A model generated the notes under the pieces. It was given only the letters and a program-made list of their open reading frames with translations, made no database searches and had not been told where the DNA came from. Both the position numbers and the translations under genes were made by a program. Below, one piece after another: positions 14,100 to 22,457 of a stretch of DNA of 37,664 nucleotides (positions are counted from its first letter, which is position 1; every line of letters starts with the position of its first letter). The stretch is from Prevotella sp. (GTDB taxonomy: Bacteria; Bacteroidota; Bacteroidia; Bacteroidales; Bacteroidaceae): positions 1-37,664 of the forward strand of contig JAFUST010000026.1 in the NCBI GenBank assembly GCA_017467535.1. Direction: 5' to 3'.

Positions 14100-15368
14100 G
14101 TGAAACAAAAAACAGCACATATCGTCGCATGGATGCTCATGTTGCTGCCGATGGTAGTTGCAGCACAAGAGGCTACTGTCCTCAATCGAATGGAGGACAC
14201 GCTTCGGGTGCAGTTCCGCGTGGGCCAAAGCGACCTTGACCTCAAATATAGTGATAACGAGCACCGCATCGATGCCTTCGTGAAGCGGGCGTGGCGACAC
14301 TATGTCAGTAGGAATGCCGCTGATCTGCAACTGAACATCTTTACAGGAAGTTCGCCTGAGGGTCCTGCCGAACTGAACCGTCGACTGGGTGAGCAGCGTG
14401 GCATCGCCTTGAGAAGCGAACTTCTGAAGCGACTCGACGGACTGGTGGGCAACATCACCGTTGTCAACGAGGGTGCACGATGGGGTGCGCTGTACCATCG
14501 CATAGAGGCCAGCAATGAGCCGTGGAAAGAGGAAGTGCTCAACATTATAGGCCGCCAGCAGGACACCGACGACTGGGCGAGCGACGAGCGTGAGCGGCGA
14601 CTGCGCAAGGTTCGTGGCGGTGCTGTATGGCGCACACTTAACGAACGCTACCTGCCGGCGTTGCGCAGCAGTGGCTCAGCCATCATCGCTTCTGCCAAGG
14701 AACCCGTGCGCGACACGCTGGTCATCCGCGACACCATCATCTATCTGCCTGTGCCCTATCCAGAAACCTATATCGACCACCGTAAACTTTGGGCCGTCAA
14801 AACCAATCTGCTGTTGTGGGGCGTCATCGCTCCGAATGTGCAGATGGAGATCCCCTTGGGCGACTGCTACCGCTGGAGCATTGAGGGCGAGGTGTTCTTC
14901 CCCTGGTGGACGTGGAGTCATAATGCCCACGCCGAGCAGTTCCTGAACGTGGGTGCTGAACTGCGCTATTGGTTGGGTGACCGTGCCCTTCAGCACACCC
15001 TCGACGGCTGGCACGTAGGCATGGGCCTGGGGCTGGGCTACTACGACTTCGAGTGGAAGCGCAGCGAAGGGTGGCAGGGCGAGTACCTCAACCTATATTG
15101 CAATATTGGCTATCAGCACCGGTTCGGTCGACAGAAGGAGTGGCTCGTTGACGGTGGGCTCGCCCTGGGCTACATACCCACTAAGTACCGTCACTATCTA
15201 GGTAGTTCAACTTTTCCCAAAGGGCATGAGGAAGAGCATGATGACCACCTGATGTGGCAAGACAATGGTTGGAAGCATATCATTGGCGCCACCCATGTGA
15301 ACGTGACCCTCGGTTACCTGTTTGATGCAAAGACGGTATATGCTAAAATCTTCAAGAAGGAACGATGA
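14100..15368 (+). CDS. OmpA-like / DUF3575 outer membrane protein of the fimbrial locus
   Basis: A 422-residue exported protein, from the GTG at 14100 (MKQKTAHIVAWMLMLLPMVVAAQ, signal peptide cut after AAQ or VAA). Residues about 35-125 look like an OmpA C-terminal-type domain (VQFRVGQSDLDL, NIFTGSSPEGP, RRLGEQRGIAL). Residues about 220-420 match DUF3575, with WAVKTNLLLWGVIAPN and alternating beta strands ending VNVTLGYLFDAKTVYAKI. DUF3575 proteins usually open FimA/Mfa-like loci in Bacteroidales and may help anchor the pilus in the outer membrane; that role is inferred. It overlaps the next gene by 4 bp (ATGA). The start codon is nearly on top of the predicted transcription start. Confidence 0.8.
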   Translation: MKQKTAHIVAWMLMLLPMVVAAQEATVLNRMEDTLRVQFRVGQSDLDLKYSDNEHRIDAFVKRAWRHYVSRNAADLQLNIFTGSSPEGPAELNRRLGEQRGIALRSELLKRLDGLVGNITVVNEGARWGALYHRIEASNEPWKEEVLNIIGRQQDTDDWASDERERRLRKVRGGAVWRTLNERYLPALRSSGSAIIASAKEPVRDTLVIRDTIIYLPVPYPETYIDHRKLWAVKTNLLLWGVIAPNVQMEIPLGDCYRWSIEGEVFFPWWTWSHNAHAEQFLNVGAELRYWLGDRALQHTLDGWHVGMGLGLGYYDFEWKRSEGWQGEYLNLYCNIGYQHRFGRQKEWLVDGGLALGYIPTKYRHYLGSSTFPKGHEEEHDDHLMWQDNGWKHIIGATHVNVTLGYLFDAKTVYAKIFKKER

Positions 15369-16552
15369 AAGGCTTTCACTATATATACGGCATACGGATG
15401 AAGACGACTGTCGGCACGGTGCTGGCACTCGTGGCGGTCATCGTGGTGCTTGCTGGCTGTCGGCGCGATCTGTGGCTCTATAGTGACCAGTTCAAGCAGG
15501 TGGAGATAGACGTGGACTGGCGCAACTATTTCCGCGACCAGCAACTCTATCCCAACGAGCCCGATCCCGACGGCATGACCCTGTGGTTCTTTCCCAAGGA
15601 TGGACGCACGTCCTACAGTGTCACCACCAGTGAGGTGCGTCATTACGAAACCTATCTCAGTCGGGGAGACTACGAAGGACTGGTCATCGACTATTCGCCT
15701 GCAGAGTATGGTCGTCAGGAGTTCGTGGGTATGGACTATGCCCAGACAGCCAAGGTGCAGACTACGGCCACTGCCTACCAGCCGGACTCTCTCTCCGAAC
15801 TTTACGGTCCTGCATGTTATGCCCATGCGTTGCCATCTGTAGAGCCGATAGGGCTCTATACTGTTTCCTGGGAACCAGAAAACATGGCTAGCGACACCGT
15901 CCACATGCACATCGACACTGGCGAATACGAAGAATATATCCCCTACAAGGAGCGCGACAGTTATCAGCAGACGCTCGTCCACCAACTCTACCGGATGGAG
16001 CCGCTCATCGTGCCTTGGCGCATGCGTGTGCGTGTCTATATCAAAGGTATCTACTACCTCTATCAGGTCAAAGGCAGCATTGCCGGACTGGCCGACGGCT
16101 ATTACCTGATGCAAGATCGTACCAGCAGTACCCCTTGTCTGTTAGCACTTGATAACTGGGAAACAGTGGTCACTGGCGATAATGTAGGCTATATTGCTAT
16201 GACGTTTATGACCTGGGGCGTGCAGGATACCAGCGTGCGCTATCAGGGACGCCACATGGAACAAGGTGAGAAAGCCGAGAATGTGCCCGATAACCTCATC
16301 AATCATCCTGCCGACGAGATACGCCTGAACCTGCGTCTGCTGCTACGCGACAGAAGGACTGTGTGCAACTATCACTTCGATGTGGGCAACATGGTCCGGG
16401 AGTACTGGAACGAATATGCCCTACGTATCGACTTGGAGGACGGCTTTGAAGGTCAGCCCGATCTCCCTTACGTGGATGCCTACAATGGGTTGGGCTTCGA
16501 CGGTGTGGTCGTGCCTTGGGAAGAAGGTGGCAATGCCGATGTGAAGTTCTAA
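15365..16552 (+). CDS. DUF5119 lipoprotein of the fimbrial locus
   Basis: A 395-residue lipoprotein. The ATG at 15365 overlaps the previous stop, but the ATG at 15398 (MKTTVGTVLALVAVIVVLAGC) gives the cleaner signal peptide and may be the real start. The lipobox LAGC puts the mature Cys right before RRDLWLYSDQ. EIDVDWRNYF...GMTLWFFPKDG and the C-terminal VDAYNGLGFDGVVVPWEEGG suggest the DUF5119 family, found next to DUF3575 and fimbrillins. The WFFP and VVPW segments recall fimbrillin beta-sandwich strands, so it may be an anchor or accessory pilin. This is inference from family context. Confidence 0.75.
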   Translation: MKGFHYIYGIRMKTTVGTVLALVAVIVVLAGCRRDLWLYSDQFKQVEIDVDWRNYFRDQQLYPNEPDPDGMTLWFFPKDGRTSYSVTTSEVRHYETYLSRGDYEGLVIDYSPAEYGRQEFVGMDYAQTAKVQTTATAYQPDSLSELYGPACYAHALPSVEPIGLYTVSWEPENMASDTVHMHIDTGEYEEYIPYKERDSYQQTLVHQLYRMEPLIVPWRMRVRVYIKGIYYLYQVKGSIAGLADGYYLMQDRTSSTPCLLALDNWETVVTGDNVGYIAMTFMTWGVQDTSVRYQGRHMEQGEKAENVPDNLINHPADEIRLNLRLLLRDRRTVCNYHFDVGNMVREYWNEYALRIDLEDGFEGQPDLPYVDAYNGLGFDGVVVPWEEGGNADVKF

Positions 16553-16576
16553 ATGCTATCAAGCAAGTAAAACTTG

Positions 16577-16604
16577 TAATATTTTTAAACTTAATATTTT
16601 TAAA
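16577..16604 (+). repeat. AU-rich tandem leader before the first fimbrillin gene
   Basis: TAATATTTTTAAA occurs at 16577-16589 and 16592-16604, ending two bases before the start codon at 16607. There is no Shine-Dalgarno sequence; an unstructured AU-rich leader is known to favour translation in Bacteroidota, so this may boost the main pilin. Confidence 0.5.
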
Positions 16605-16606
16605 GT

Positions 16607-18076
16607 ATGAAGAAAGTGTTATTATTTTTGGCGATTGCCACCATGTTGGCCGCTTGCTCTGGTGAAGAACTTACAGATCAGAGCACAACATTGGAAAGTT
16701 CTCTTGCAAATGCAGTGAACTTCAGCATTTACACACAACGTGCAACCCGTGCTGGTTATGGTACCGAAATCACTACTGACGTACTGAAAAACGGGGACTT
16801 TGGCTTCGGTGTTTTCGGCTTCTATAGTAACAACGATGACTACTCTCAGTTCCTACAGCCTAACTTCATGTACAATCAGCAGGTGAAGTGGGATGGCAGC
16901 AACTGGACATACGAACCCGTGAAATATTGGCCGAACGAGTACGGAAATGCTGCAGAGAGTGACGATGTTGACAAGGTGACGTTCTTTGCCTATGCTCCCT
17001 GGGTTGAAGTGAATCCTTCAACAGGCGTACCTGTTGGCACTCCTGCTACAGAATATGAGAAGGCTTTGCTTCAGTCAAAGAACATCACTTCTGTGAACAA
17101 GAACACTGCAATCGGAGACCCTATTATTAAATATGTGGTTGACACAGACCCAAAGACTTCGGTAGACCTGCTATGGGGTGTCGTGCCCATGGGAGGTCAG
17201 GAACCCAGTACGACGAATTATACCGACATCACCGGTAGCACATCGTTGACAGGCGGTTGGCCTTACATGAATCTTATTAAAGAGCAGGCGGCCAGCAATG
17301 GTAAAGTCAATTTCAACTTCATGCATGCCACTGCCAAACTGAACGTGCAGATTGACGCAGACGTGGACGAGGCTACCATTTCAGGTGGTCATTCTAAAGA
17401 AGTTGATGCCAAGACCCGCATTTATGTACGGTCCGTCTCGTTCACGGGATTTGCCATGAAGGGTGCCTTAAACCTGAACAATTCTGACGTTGTTGCGGGA
17501 ATGCCAAACTGGCTTGACTTTGACAGTTCCAAGGAGTTGTCGTTCGACGGTGTCACATTCTACGATGGCCGTAAAGACGGGAAAGAGGCCACAAAGAACG
17601 GTGCACAAGACAATGAAAGGCCGGCGGGCTTGAATCCACGCATCACTCAGGATGAGAACTGTACCAGTACTGATGGTAAAACCTGGGACAGCCAGGCTAA
17701 TGCAGGTGTCACCCATGCTCCCGTGTTCCTTTGGGGCTCTTGGAATACAAACGCACTGGTAGACCCTGCTAATGCCGACAGTTATATCTACGTGATTCCT
17801 CAGCAGAACGAGCCCGTCACCGTAACCATCGTCTATGATGTGGAGACCATAGACCCGAATCTGCCTGGATACTTGTCGGATGGCATCACTCATGGTAGCA
17901 CGATTGAGAATACGATCACCTCTTCGAACATCTTTGGTGCCTCCGTAGGAATTGAGTCTGGCAAGTCCTACGTCATCAAGATGCACCTCGGTATGACAAG
18001 CGTCAAGTTCGATGCAAGCGTTGTGCCTTGGGCTAATGGTGGGGCTACAACGCCGGTGTTCCCTGCAAATATGTAA
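16607..18076 (+). CDS. Fimbrillin family lipoprotein (probable major pilin)
   Basis: A 489-residue lipoprotein: signal MKKVLLFLAIATMLAAC with lipobox LAAC. It shows the fimbrillin pattern: NFSIYTQRATRAGYG near residue 45, then FGVFGFYSNND, a QPNFMYNQQVKW / EPVKYWPNE / VTFFAYAPW series, KVNFNFMHATAKLNVQ, and a last strand VKFDASVVPWANGG. In type V pili such proteins are lipidated, exported and cut after an Arg before polymerising; the TRA site here could serve. It shares the QPDF/QPNF...NQQVKW...EPVKYWPN block with the next gene, so the two are paralogues. The strong AU-rich leader before it and the terminator after it suggest it is made in larger amounts than the genes behind. Confidence 0.85.
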   Translation: MKKVLLFLAIATMLAACSGEELTDQSTTLESSLANAVNFSIYTQRATRAGYGTEITTDVLKNGDFGFGVFGFYSNNDDYSQFLQPNFMYNQQVKWDGSNWTYEPVKYWPNEYGNAAESDDVDKVTFFAYAPWVEVNPSTGVPVGTPATEYEKALLQSKNITSVNKNTAIGDPIIKYVVDTDPKTSVDLLWGVVPMGGQEPSTTNYTDITGSTSLTGGWPYMNLIKEQAASNGKVNFNFMHATAKLNVQIDADVDEATISGGHSKEVDAKTRIYVRSVSFTGFAMKGALNLNNSDVVAGMPNWLDFDSSKELSFDGVTFYDGRKDGKEATKNGAQDNERPAGLNPRITQDENCTSTDGKTWDSQANAGVTHAPVFLWGSWNTNALVDPANADSYIYVIPQQNEPVTVTIVYDVETIDPNLPGYLSDGITHGSTIENTITSSNIFGASVGIESGKSYVIKMHLGMTSVKFDASVVPWANGGATTPVFPANM

Positions 18077-18090
18077 TCACCGACCCACGA

Positions 18091-18130
18091 AAGGGAAACC
18101 GCTGCATGGATATGGTGTGCGGTTTCTCTT
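18091..18130 (+). terminator. Hairpin terminator between the two fimbrillin genes
   Basis: AAGGGAAACCGC (18091-18102) pairs with GCGGTTTCTCTT (18119-18130) through 12 positions with one G-U pair, followed by TGATACTTGT. It lies inside the presumed operon and could reduce downstream expression. Confidence 0.65.
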
Positions 18131-18154
18131 TGATACTTGTTGAATTTGTACTGC

Positions 18155-19375
18155 ATGAAGATGATGAGACGATGCATTCTGCTACTGGTGAGCGTAGCCA
18201 CGCTGCTGTGTGCCTGTAGCAACGAGGCAGACGAGGTGGCTTGTGGCTGTCAGCCGTCGACGGTGCCTGTCGCCTTTGACGTAGCGACAGACTCCGCAGT
18301 CACCAGGGCCGTTGGCGACATAAATAACACTGATGCTCTGCAGAACGGCACGGGTTTCGGTGTGTTTGCCTGCTATACGGGAAACCTCAAGTATGAATAC
18401 ACCAGCGTGCAGCCTGACTTCATGTGCAATCAGCAGGTGAAGTGGGCTGCGTCGGCCTGGATCTACGAGCCCGTGAAGTACTGGCCCAACCAGGCTTCGG
18501 ACTATGTCACCTTCTTTGCCTATGCGCCCTACGAACAGTCGCCCGACGGCACGAAGTGCATTGCCGAGTTCTCGAAGACTGACGACCTGGGTGACCCTTG
18601 GCTTGTCTACAAGTTGGCGCAGAATCCTTGGAGCACCACCAACGGACAAGTAGATTTGCTTTATGGCATCAACGAGGGCTCTACGACCGATGCCACTGAC
18701 GACCAGCCTTGGTACGACCAGCAAAAGTCTGGTTACGACATTGGCAGCAAACTGAAATTTACTTTCAAGCATGCACTGGCCTGTATAGGCGACCAAATGC
18801 AAATCAGTATCGACGATGACCTGTCTGCCCTGCTTGACGGAGGTGCATACGCCAAACTCTACATTGAACGGGTGGAAATCAACTACACTAATCTGACCAG
18901 TAAGGCACGCCTGATTCTGAACAGCAAGGGACAACCCAACTGGCGAGCCATTGTGTCGGGCGACGTGACGGTCAGCCGTACGCTCACCATAACCCGGAGT
19001 GCTGTGCCGGAAGAATTCCGCGCTGCCGACAGCGGTCTCACCGTCGAGGCTTATAAGACCTATTACGGAGCACACACAGGTCTGACGGAATATCTGCAAG
19101 AGATAGTCGAAGGCAAAGGTCTATACTATATCCCCCTGAATGTGGCTGGCGAGCAACTCTACGCTGTCACGCTCGACTACCAAATCATCAACAATGTCGG
19201 ACAGGTCTTTGTCGGTAGCGTTACCTCGAAGGACAACGTATTGGCAATTACCACTGATGCCATCGGCAAGAAGAGCGGCATCAACCTGATACTCACCAAG
19301 GACTTGGACCTGAAACACAATGTCTATGTCATAGACGACTCTGCTACCGAACCGTCATACGCACGACAACAATAA
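18155..19375 (+). CDS. Fimbrillin family lipoprotein (probable minor pilin)
   Basis: A 406-residue paralogue of the preceding gene. Start set at the ATG at 18155 (MKMMRRCILLLVSVATLLCAC, lipobox LCAC); a TTG further upstream at 18137 has nothing to favour it. The mature part shows VPVAFDVATDSAVTRAVGD, with a possible Arg processing site, then GFGVFACYTGN, QPDFMCNQQVKW, EPVKYWPNQ, VTFFAYAPYEQ and KLKFTFKHALACIGDQM. It lacks the VVPW last strand of its neighbour and ends in a long tail, which would fit a tip or accessory subunit. That role is a guess from gene order. The next gene starts 12 bp after its stop. Confidence 0.8.
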   Translation: MKMMRRCILLLVSVATLLCACSNEADEVACGCQPSTVPVAFDVATDSAVTRAVGDINNTDALQNGTGFGVFACYTGNLKYEYTSVQPDFMCNQQVKWAASAWIYEPVKYWPNQASDYVTFFAYAPYEQSPDGTKCIAEFSKTDDLGDPWLVYKLAQNPWSTTNGQVDLLYGINEGSTTDATDDQPWYDQQKSGYDIGSKLKFTFKHALACIGDQMQISIDDDLSALLDGGAYAKLYIERVEINYTNLTSKARLILNSKGQPNWRAIVSGDVTVSRTLTITRSAVPEEFRAADSGLTVEAYKTYYGAHTGLTEYLQEIVEGKGLYYIPLNVAGEQLYAVTLDYQIINNVGQVFVGSVTSKDNVLAITTDAIGKKSGINLILTKDLDLKHNVYVIDDSATEPSYARQQ

Positions 19376-19387
19376 CACCGCAGAACA

Positions 19388-22279
19388 ATGAGAAGAATTA
19401 CTTGCATCCTGTTATCAGTCTTCAGCCTGTGTCTCTGCCCTGCGACGGCGTGGGCGGATACGGAGGTCAGTACATGGAGTGAGTTGCAGACGGCACTGAA
19501 CAGCAGCGGCACAGTAAAACTGACTGCTGACATCACGGCGAGCAGCAGTGAGTCGAGGCTAAGCATCACCTCTGCCGTTACTGTGACGCTGGACCTGAAT
19601 GGGCATATCCTGAGCCGAGGGCTAACTGAGTCAACAAAGAAAGACGAAGGACAAGTCATCAATATCAACAACAGCGGTGCAAGCCTTACTATCACCGACA
19701 GCAATCCATCTGCTTCACATAGCGAATCCTTTACCAATCCCAACGGCGGTACATTCTCTGTAACTGGCGGCGTGATTACTGGCGGATATACGCATGGCTC
19801 TTCCAACGATTCTAATGGCGGCGCCATACGCGTTGGGGCTGGAACACTGACCATTCAGCGTGGCACCATCTGCGGCAATCAGGCTTCTGGCGGCTCGGGC
19901 GAGAGTTCGAGTTTTGGTATCGGCGGTGCCATATATCTGCAGGATGGCTGCACGTTCACGATGACAGGCGGCAGCATCTGCTACAACAAGGCGCATATCA
20001 CTGGAGGCGTGCATTGTCGCAAGGACTGCGATATCAACCTGAGTGGAGGCCGCATCGAGAACAATGTTTCTACATATAAGGCCGGTGGACTGGCCGTTAA
20101 CAGTGCGTCTGGCGACACGGGCTCTTTCAATCTCTCTGGTTCTGTAGCCATCAGCAACAATTCCAACGGCAGCGGGGCCAACAACCTGTATCTTTATAAC
20201 ATTGAATATAAGAAAATTCAGATTCAAGGCAGCCTGGAGGGAAGCAACATCGGCGTGTCTTGGGCCGACAGCGACCCCTACGTTGTCTTCACCAATGGCT
20301 ATGGGACGTATAACAGCGGCATCATGCCCACCACTTATTTCTCAGCCGACAATTCCGCCAATTACAGCATCGGTTTGCAGGGTGGTGAGGTGAAGATTAC
20401 CAACAAGACCTTGCAAAACGCCTATGCCGTGCTGAACTCGGATGGAACGACGCTGACTTTCTATTTCGACAATAATCAAACCAGTCATACTGGCACTATC
20501 TATGACGTAGTGGCGCGAACTTGGATTACACCTGGCACGGGTGTTGTTGTTGACGCAGTGAAAAACATTACCACGGTTGTGTTCCACAGTTCTTTTAGCA
20601 GTTACACCTTTACAGCGGGCGACAACTGGTTTCATGGTTGTTCGAATTTGACGACCATCACCGGTATCAGTAACTTAGACGTTAGTCTGGCCACGAACCT
20701 CAGTTGGATGTTTGCTGGCTGCAGCAGTCTCGCCAGCGTGGACTTGAGTAACTGGAACACCAGTAATGCCTACCACTTTAATAATATGTTCAACGGGTGC
20801 AGCAGTCTGACCAACGTAACGATTGGCCCTAACTTCAAGGTTGATGCTTCACGTATCAGTGCGAACAACGGTACCTACGGCAATATGTTTACCGGCTGCA
20901 CGCACTATACTAACGGCAGCGGCACCATCACCATTAGTGGTTCGACGGTGCCTACTATTGGCATGAACATTTTTGGCGATATTACCGACGGCCTCTTAGT
21001 GGCCAGTGGTCTCACGGCCGACCAACTGGGATTGACCAGCAACGAAGATGCCTTTTGGCTCTACAAGGGTGGTAAGTTTAGAAAGTTCAACGGTCAGCGG
21101 GGTTACATCGTGATTGACGGTAACCAGTACGCTTTTTACAATAACACCGACACCCAATTGGCCTTGAGAAAGTATAACTATAGCAGTGGGCTGTCAACCG
21201 TACGCGCTGCCATCAGCAATACTCTCACTAAAAACAGTACAAACTATCAGATGGTCGCAGTGCAGGCTTCTGCCTTCGACGGACAGAGCACACTGCTATC
21301 TATTTCGCTACCTGCCAGCGTGGAAAGCATAGCCGACAATTCTTTTGAAGACTGCACAAGCCTTCGGTGGTTGGACTTGTCGACGGCTGACGGCTACTCA
21401 CCCACCAGTCTCAGCAGGGGCGCGGGCGGCACAGCACCTTTTGCCAACGTGCCTAAACAGGCGCTGGTGTTTCTATATGGTCCTACACCTGAGGGCGAAA
21501 ACTACGTCTACTACGATGGCACAAACTACACATGCGACCGCATGGTCATCTACGACGACACGTCAGGCAGCCAGACAAACTTTACTGAGACCGACGGCTA
21601 CTGCTGGAACTACGAGAATCCTCACGCGTTTACGGCAAGTTTGCTTCAGAACACCCGGCAGTTCACGGAGGGACAGCACTACACCGTCTGCCTGCCCTAC
21701 AGTCTGCCACTTCCCGCTTTGTTGAAAGCCTATACCATGACAGCCGCCTCGGCAAACGTCGTAGGCTTTATGGAGACTGCGGGCCCGCTGGCAGCCTTTA
21801 CGCCGTACGTCGTCGTGCCGTCTGCCACAAGACAGTTGCTCAGCACAACGAACGTCACAGTGCCTTTATTCCTTGAAGATGAAGAAACAGACGCCAAGAA
21901 TCTTAATCCGGTAACTGCTGGTACATTCACTATGAACGGCACAATGCGCTACATGGAAAAAGCCGAGGCGAACGGACTATATATCATGCAGGGTAACAAA
22001 ACCTGGGCAAAGATTGCTGACTCAGGTGGCTCTTATACAGATATCTCAAAGAAATACTGCATACTTCCCATGCGCGCCTATCTCAGAAACTCGTCAGCAG
22101 GGGCACGCCCCTATCTGTCGGCTACGTTTACAGCACTCGACGGCACCACACATACTCAACTCCTACAGTTGGACGAGGACAGTCAAGACGAGGTGCTATA
22201 TGACTTGATGGGCCGTCGCGTAGATAATCCCCGTAGAGGGAACTTATATGTTAATAGGCATGGGAAGATGCTAAAATAA
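19388..22279 (+). CDS. Large BspA-like surface protein with beta-helix, DUF285 and leucine-rich repeats
   Basis: A 963-residue exported protein with signal MRRITCILLSVFSLCLCPATAWA. Residues about 30-300 are Gly/Ser-rich beta-helix repeats (GGAIRVGAGTLTIQRGTICGN, GGAIYLQDGCTFTMTGGSICYN). Residues about 415-500 carry BspA/DUF285 repeats (LSWMFAGCSSLASVDLSNWN, NNMFNGCSSLTNV). Residues about 640-690 carry a leucine-rich repeat (SLPASVESIADNSFEDCTSL). The C terminus DLMGRRVDNP...GNLYVNRHGKMLK resembles the sorting domains of type IX secretion cargo. BspA proteins bind host or bacterial surfaces. It starts 12 bp after the second fimbrillin, so it may be a pilus-linked adhesin, or a separate surface protein on the same message. 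Confidence 0.8.
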   Translation: MRRITCILLSVFSLCLCPATAWADTEVSTWSELQTALNSSGTVKLTADITASSSESRLSITSAVTVTLDLNGHILSRGLTESTKKDEGQVININNSGASLTITDSNPSASHSESFTNPNGGTFSVTGGVITGGYTHGSSNDSNGGAIRVGAGTLTIQRGTICGNQASGGSGESSSFGIGGAIYLQDGCTFTMTGGSICYNKAHITGGVHCRKDCDINLSGGRIENNVSTYKAGGLAVNSASGDTGSFNLSGSVAISNNSNGSGANNLYLYNIEYKKIQIQGSLEGSNIGVSWADSDPYVVFTNGYGTYNSGIMPTTYFSADNSANYSIGLQGGEVKITNKTLQNAYAVLNSDGTTLTFYFDNNQTSHTGTIYDVVARTWITPGTGVVVDAVKNITTVVFHSSFSSYTFTAGDNWFHGCSNLTTITGISNLDVSLATNLSWMFAGCSSLASVDLSNWNTSNAYHFNNMFNGCSSLTNVTIGPNFKVDASRISANNGTYGNMFTGCTHYTNGSGTITISGSTVPTIGMNIFGDITDGLLVASGLTADQLGLTSNEDAFWLYKGGKFRKFNGQRGYIVIDGNQYAFYNNTDTQLALRKYNYSSGLSTVRAAISNTLTKNSTNYQMVAVQASAFDGQSTLLSISLPASVESIADNSFEDCTSLRWLDLSTADGYSPTSLSRGAGGTAPFANVPKQALVFLYGPTPEGENYVYYDGTNYTCDRMVIYDDTSGSQTNFTETDGYCWNYENPHAFTASLLQNTRQFTEGQHYTVCLPYSLPLPALLKAYTMTAASANVVGFMETAGPLAAFTPYVVVPSATRQLLSTTNVTVPLFLEDEETDAKNLNPVTAGTFTMNGTMRYMEKAEANGLYIMQGNKTWAKIADSGGSYTDISKKYCILPMRAYLRNSSAGARPYLSATFTALDGTTHTQLLQLDEDSQDEVLYDLMGRRVDNPRRGNLYVNRHGKMLK

Positions 22280-22427
22280 TCACGAAAAGTTTCAAAGTCT
22301 AAGGCTGGCAATACGAAAAGACTGCAAATCGTCAGTTTTTAAACCGAAACCCTAACAAATTGACACTTTCGGCGATTTTTAACAAATAAACAGAGAAGGG
22401 TGATTCGCAGGTATTTTGTTTTTTCCT

Positions 22428-22435
22428 TAACTTTG
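22428..22435 (+). promoter_or_regulatory. -7 promoter box of pyrG
   Basis: TAACTTTG lies 23 bp before the pyrG ATG in an AT-rich stretch. The 178-bp gap after the BspA-like gene holds no other clear signal. Confidence 0.6.
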
Positions 22436-22457
22436 CAGTCCATAAATGCGTTAGTTT

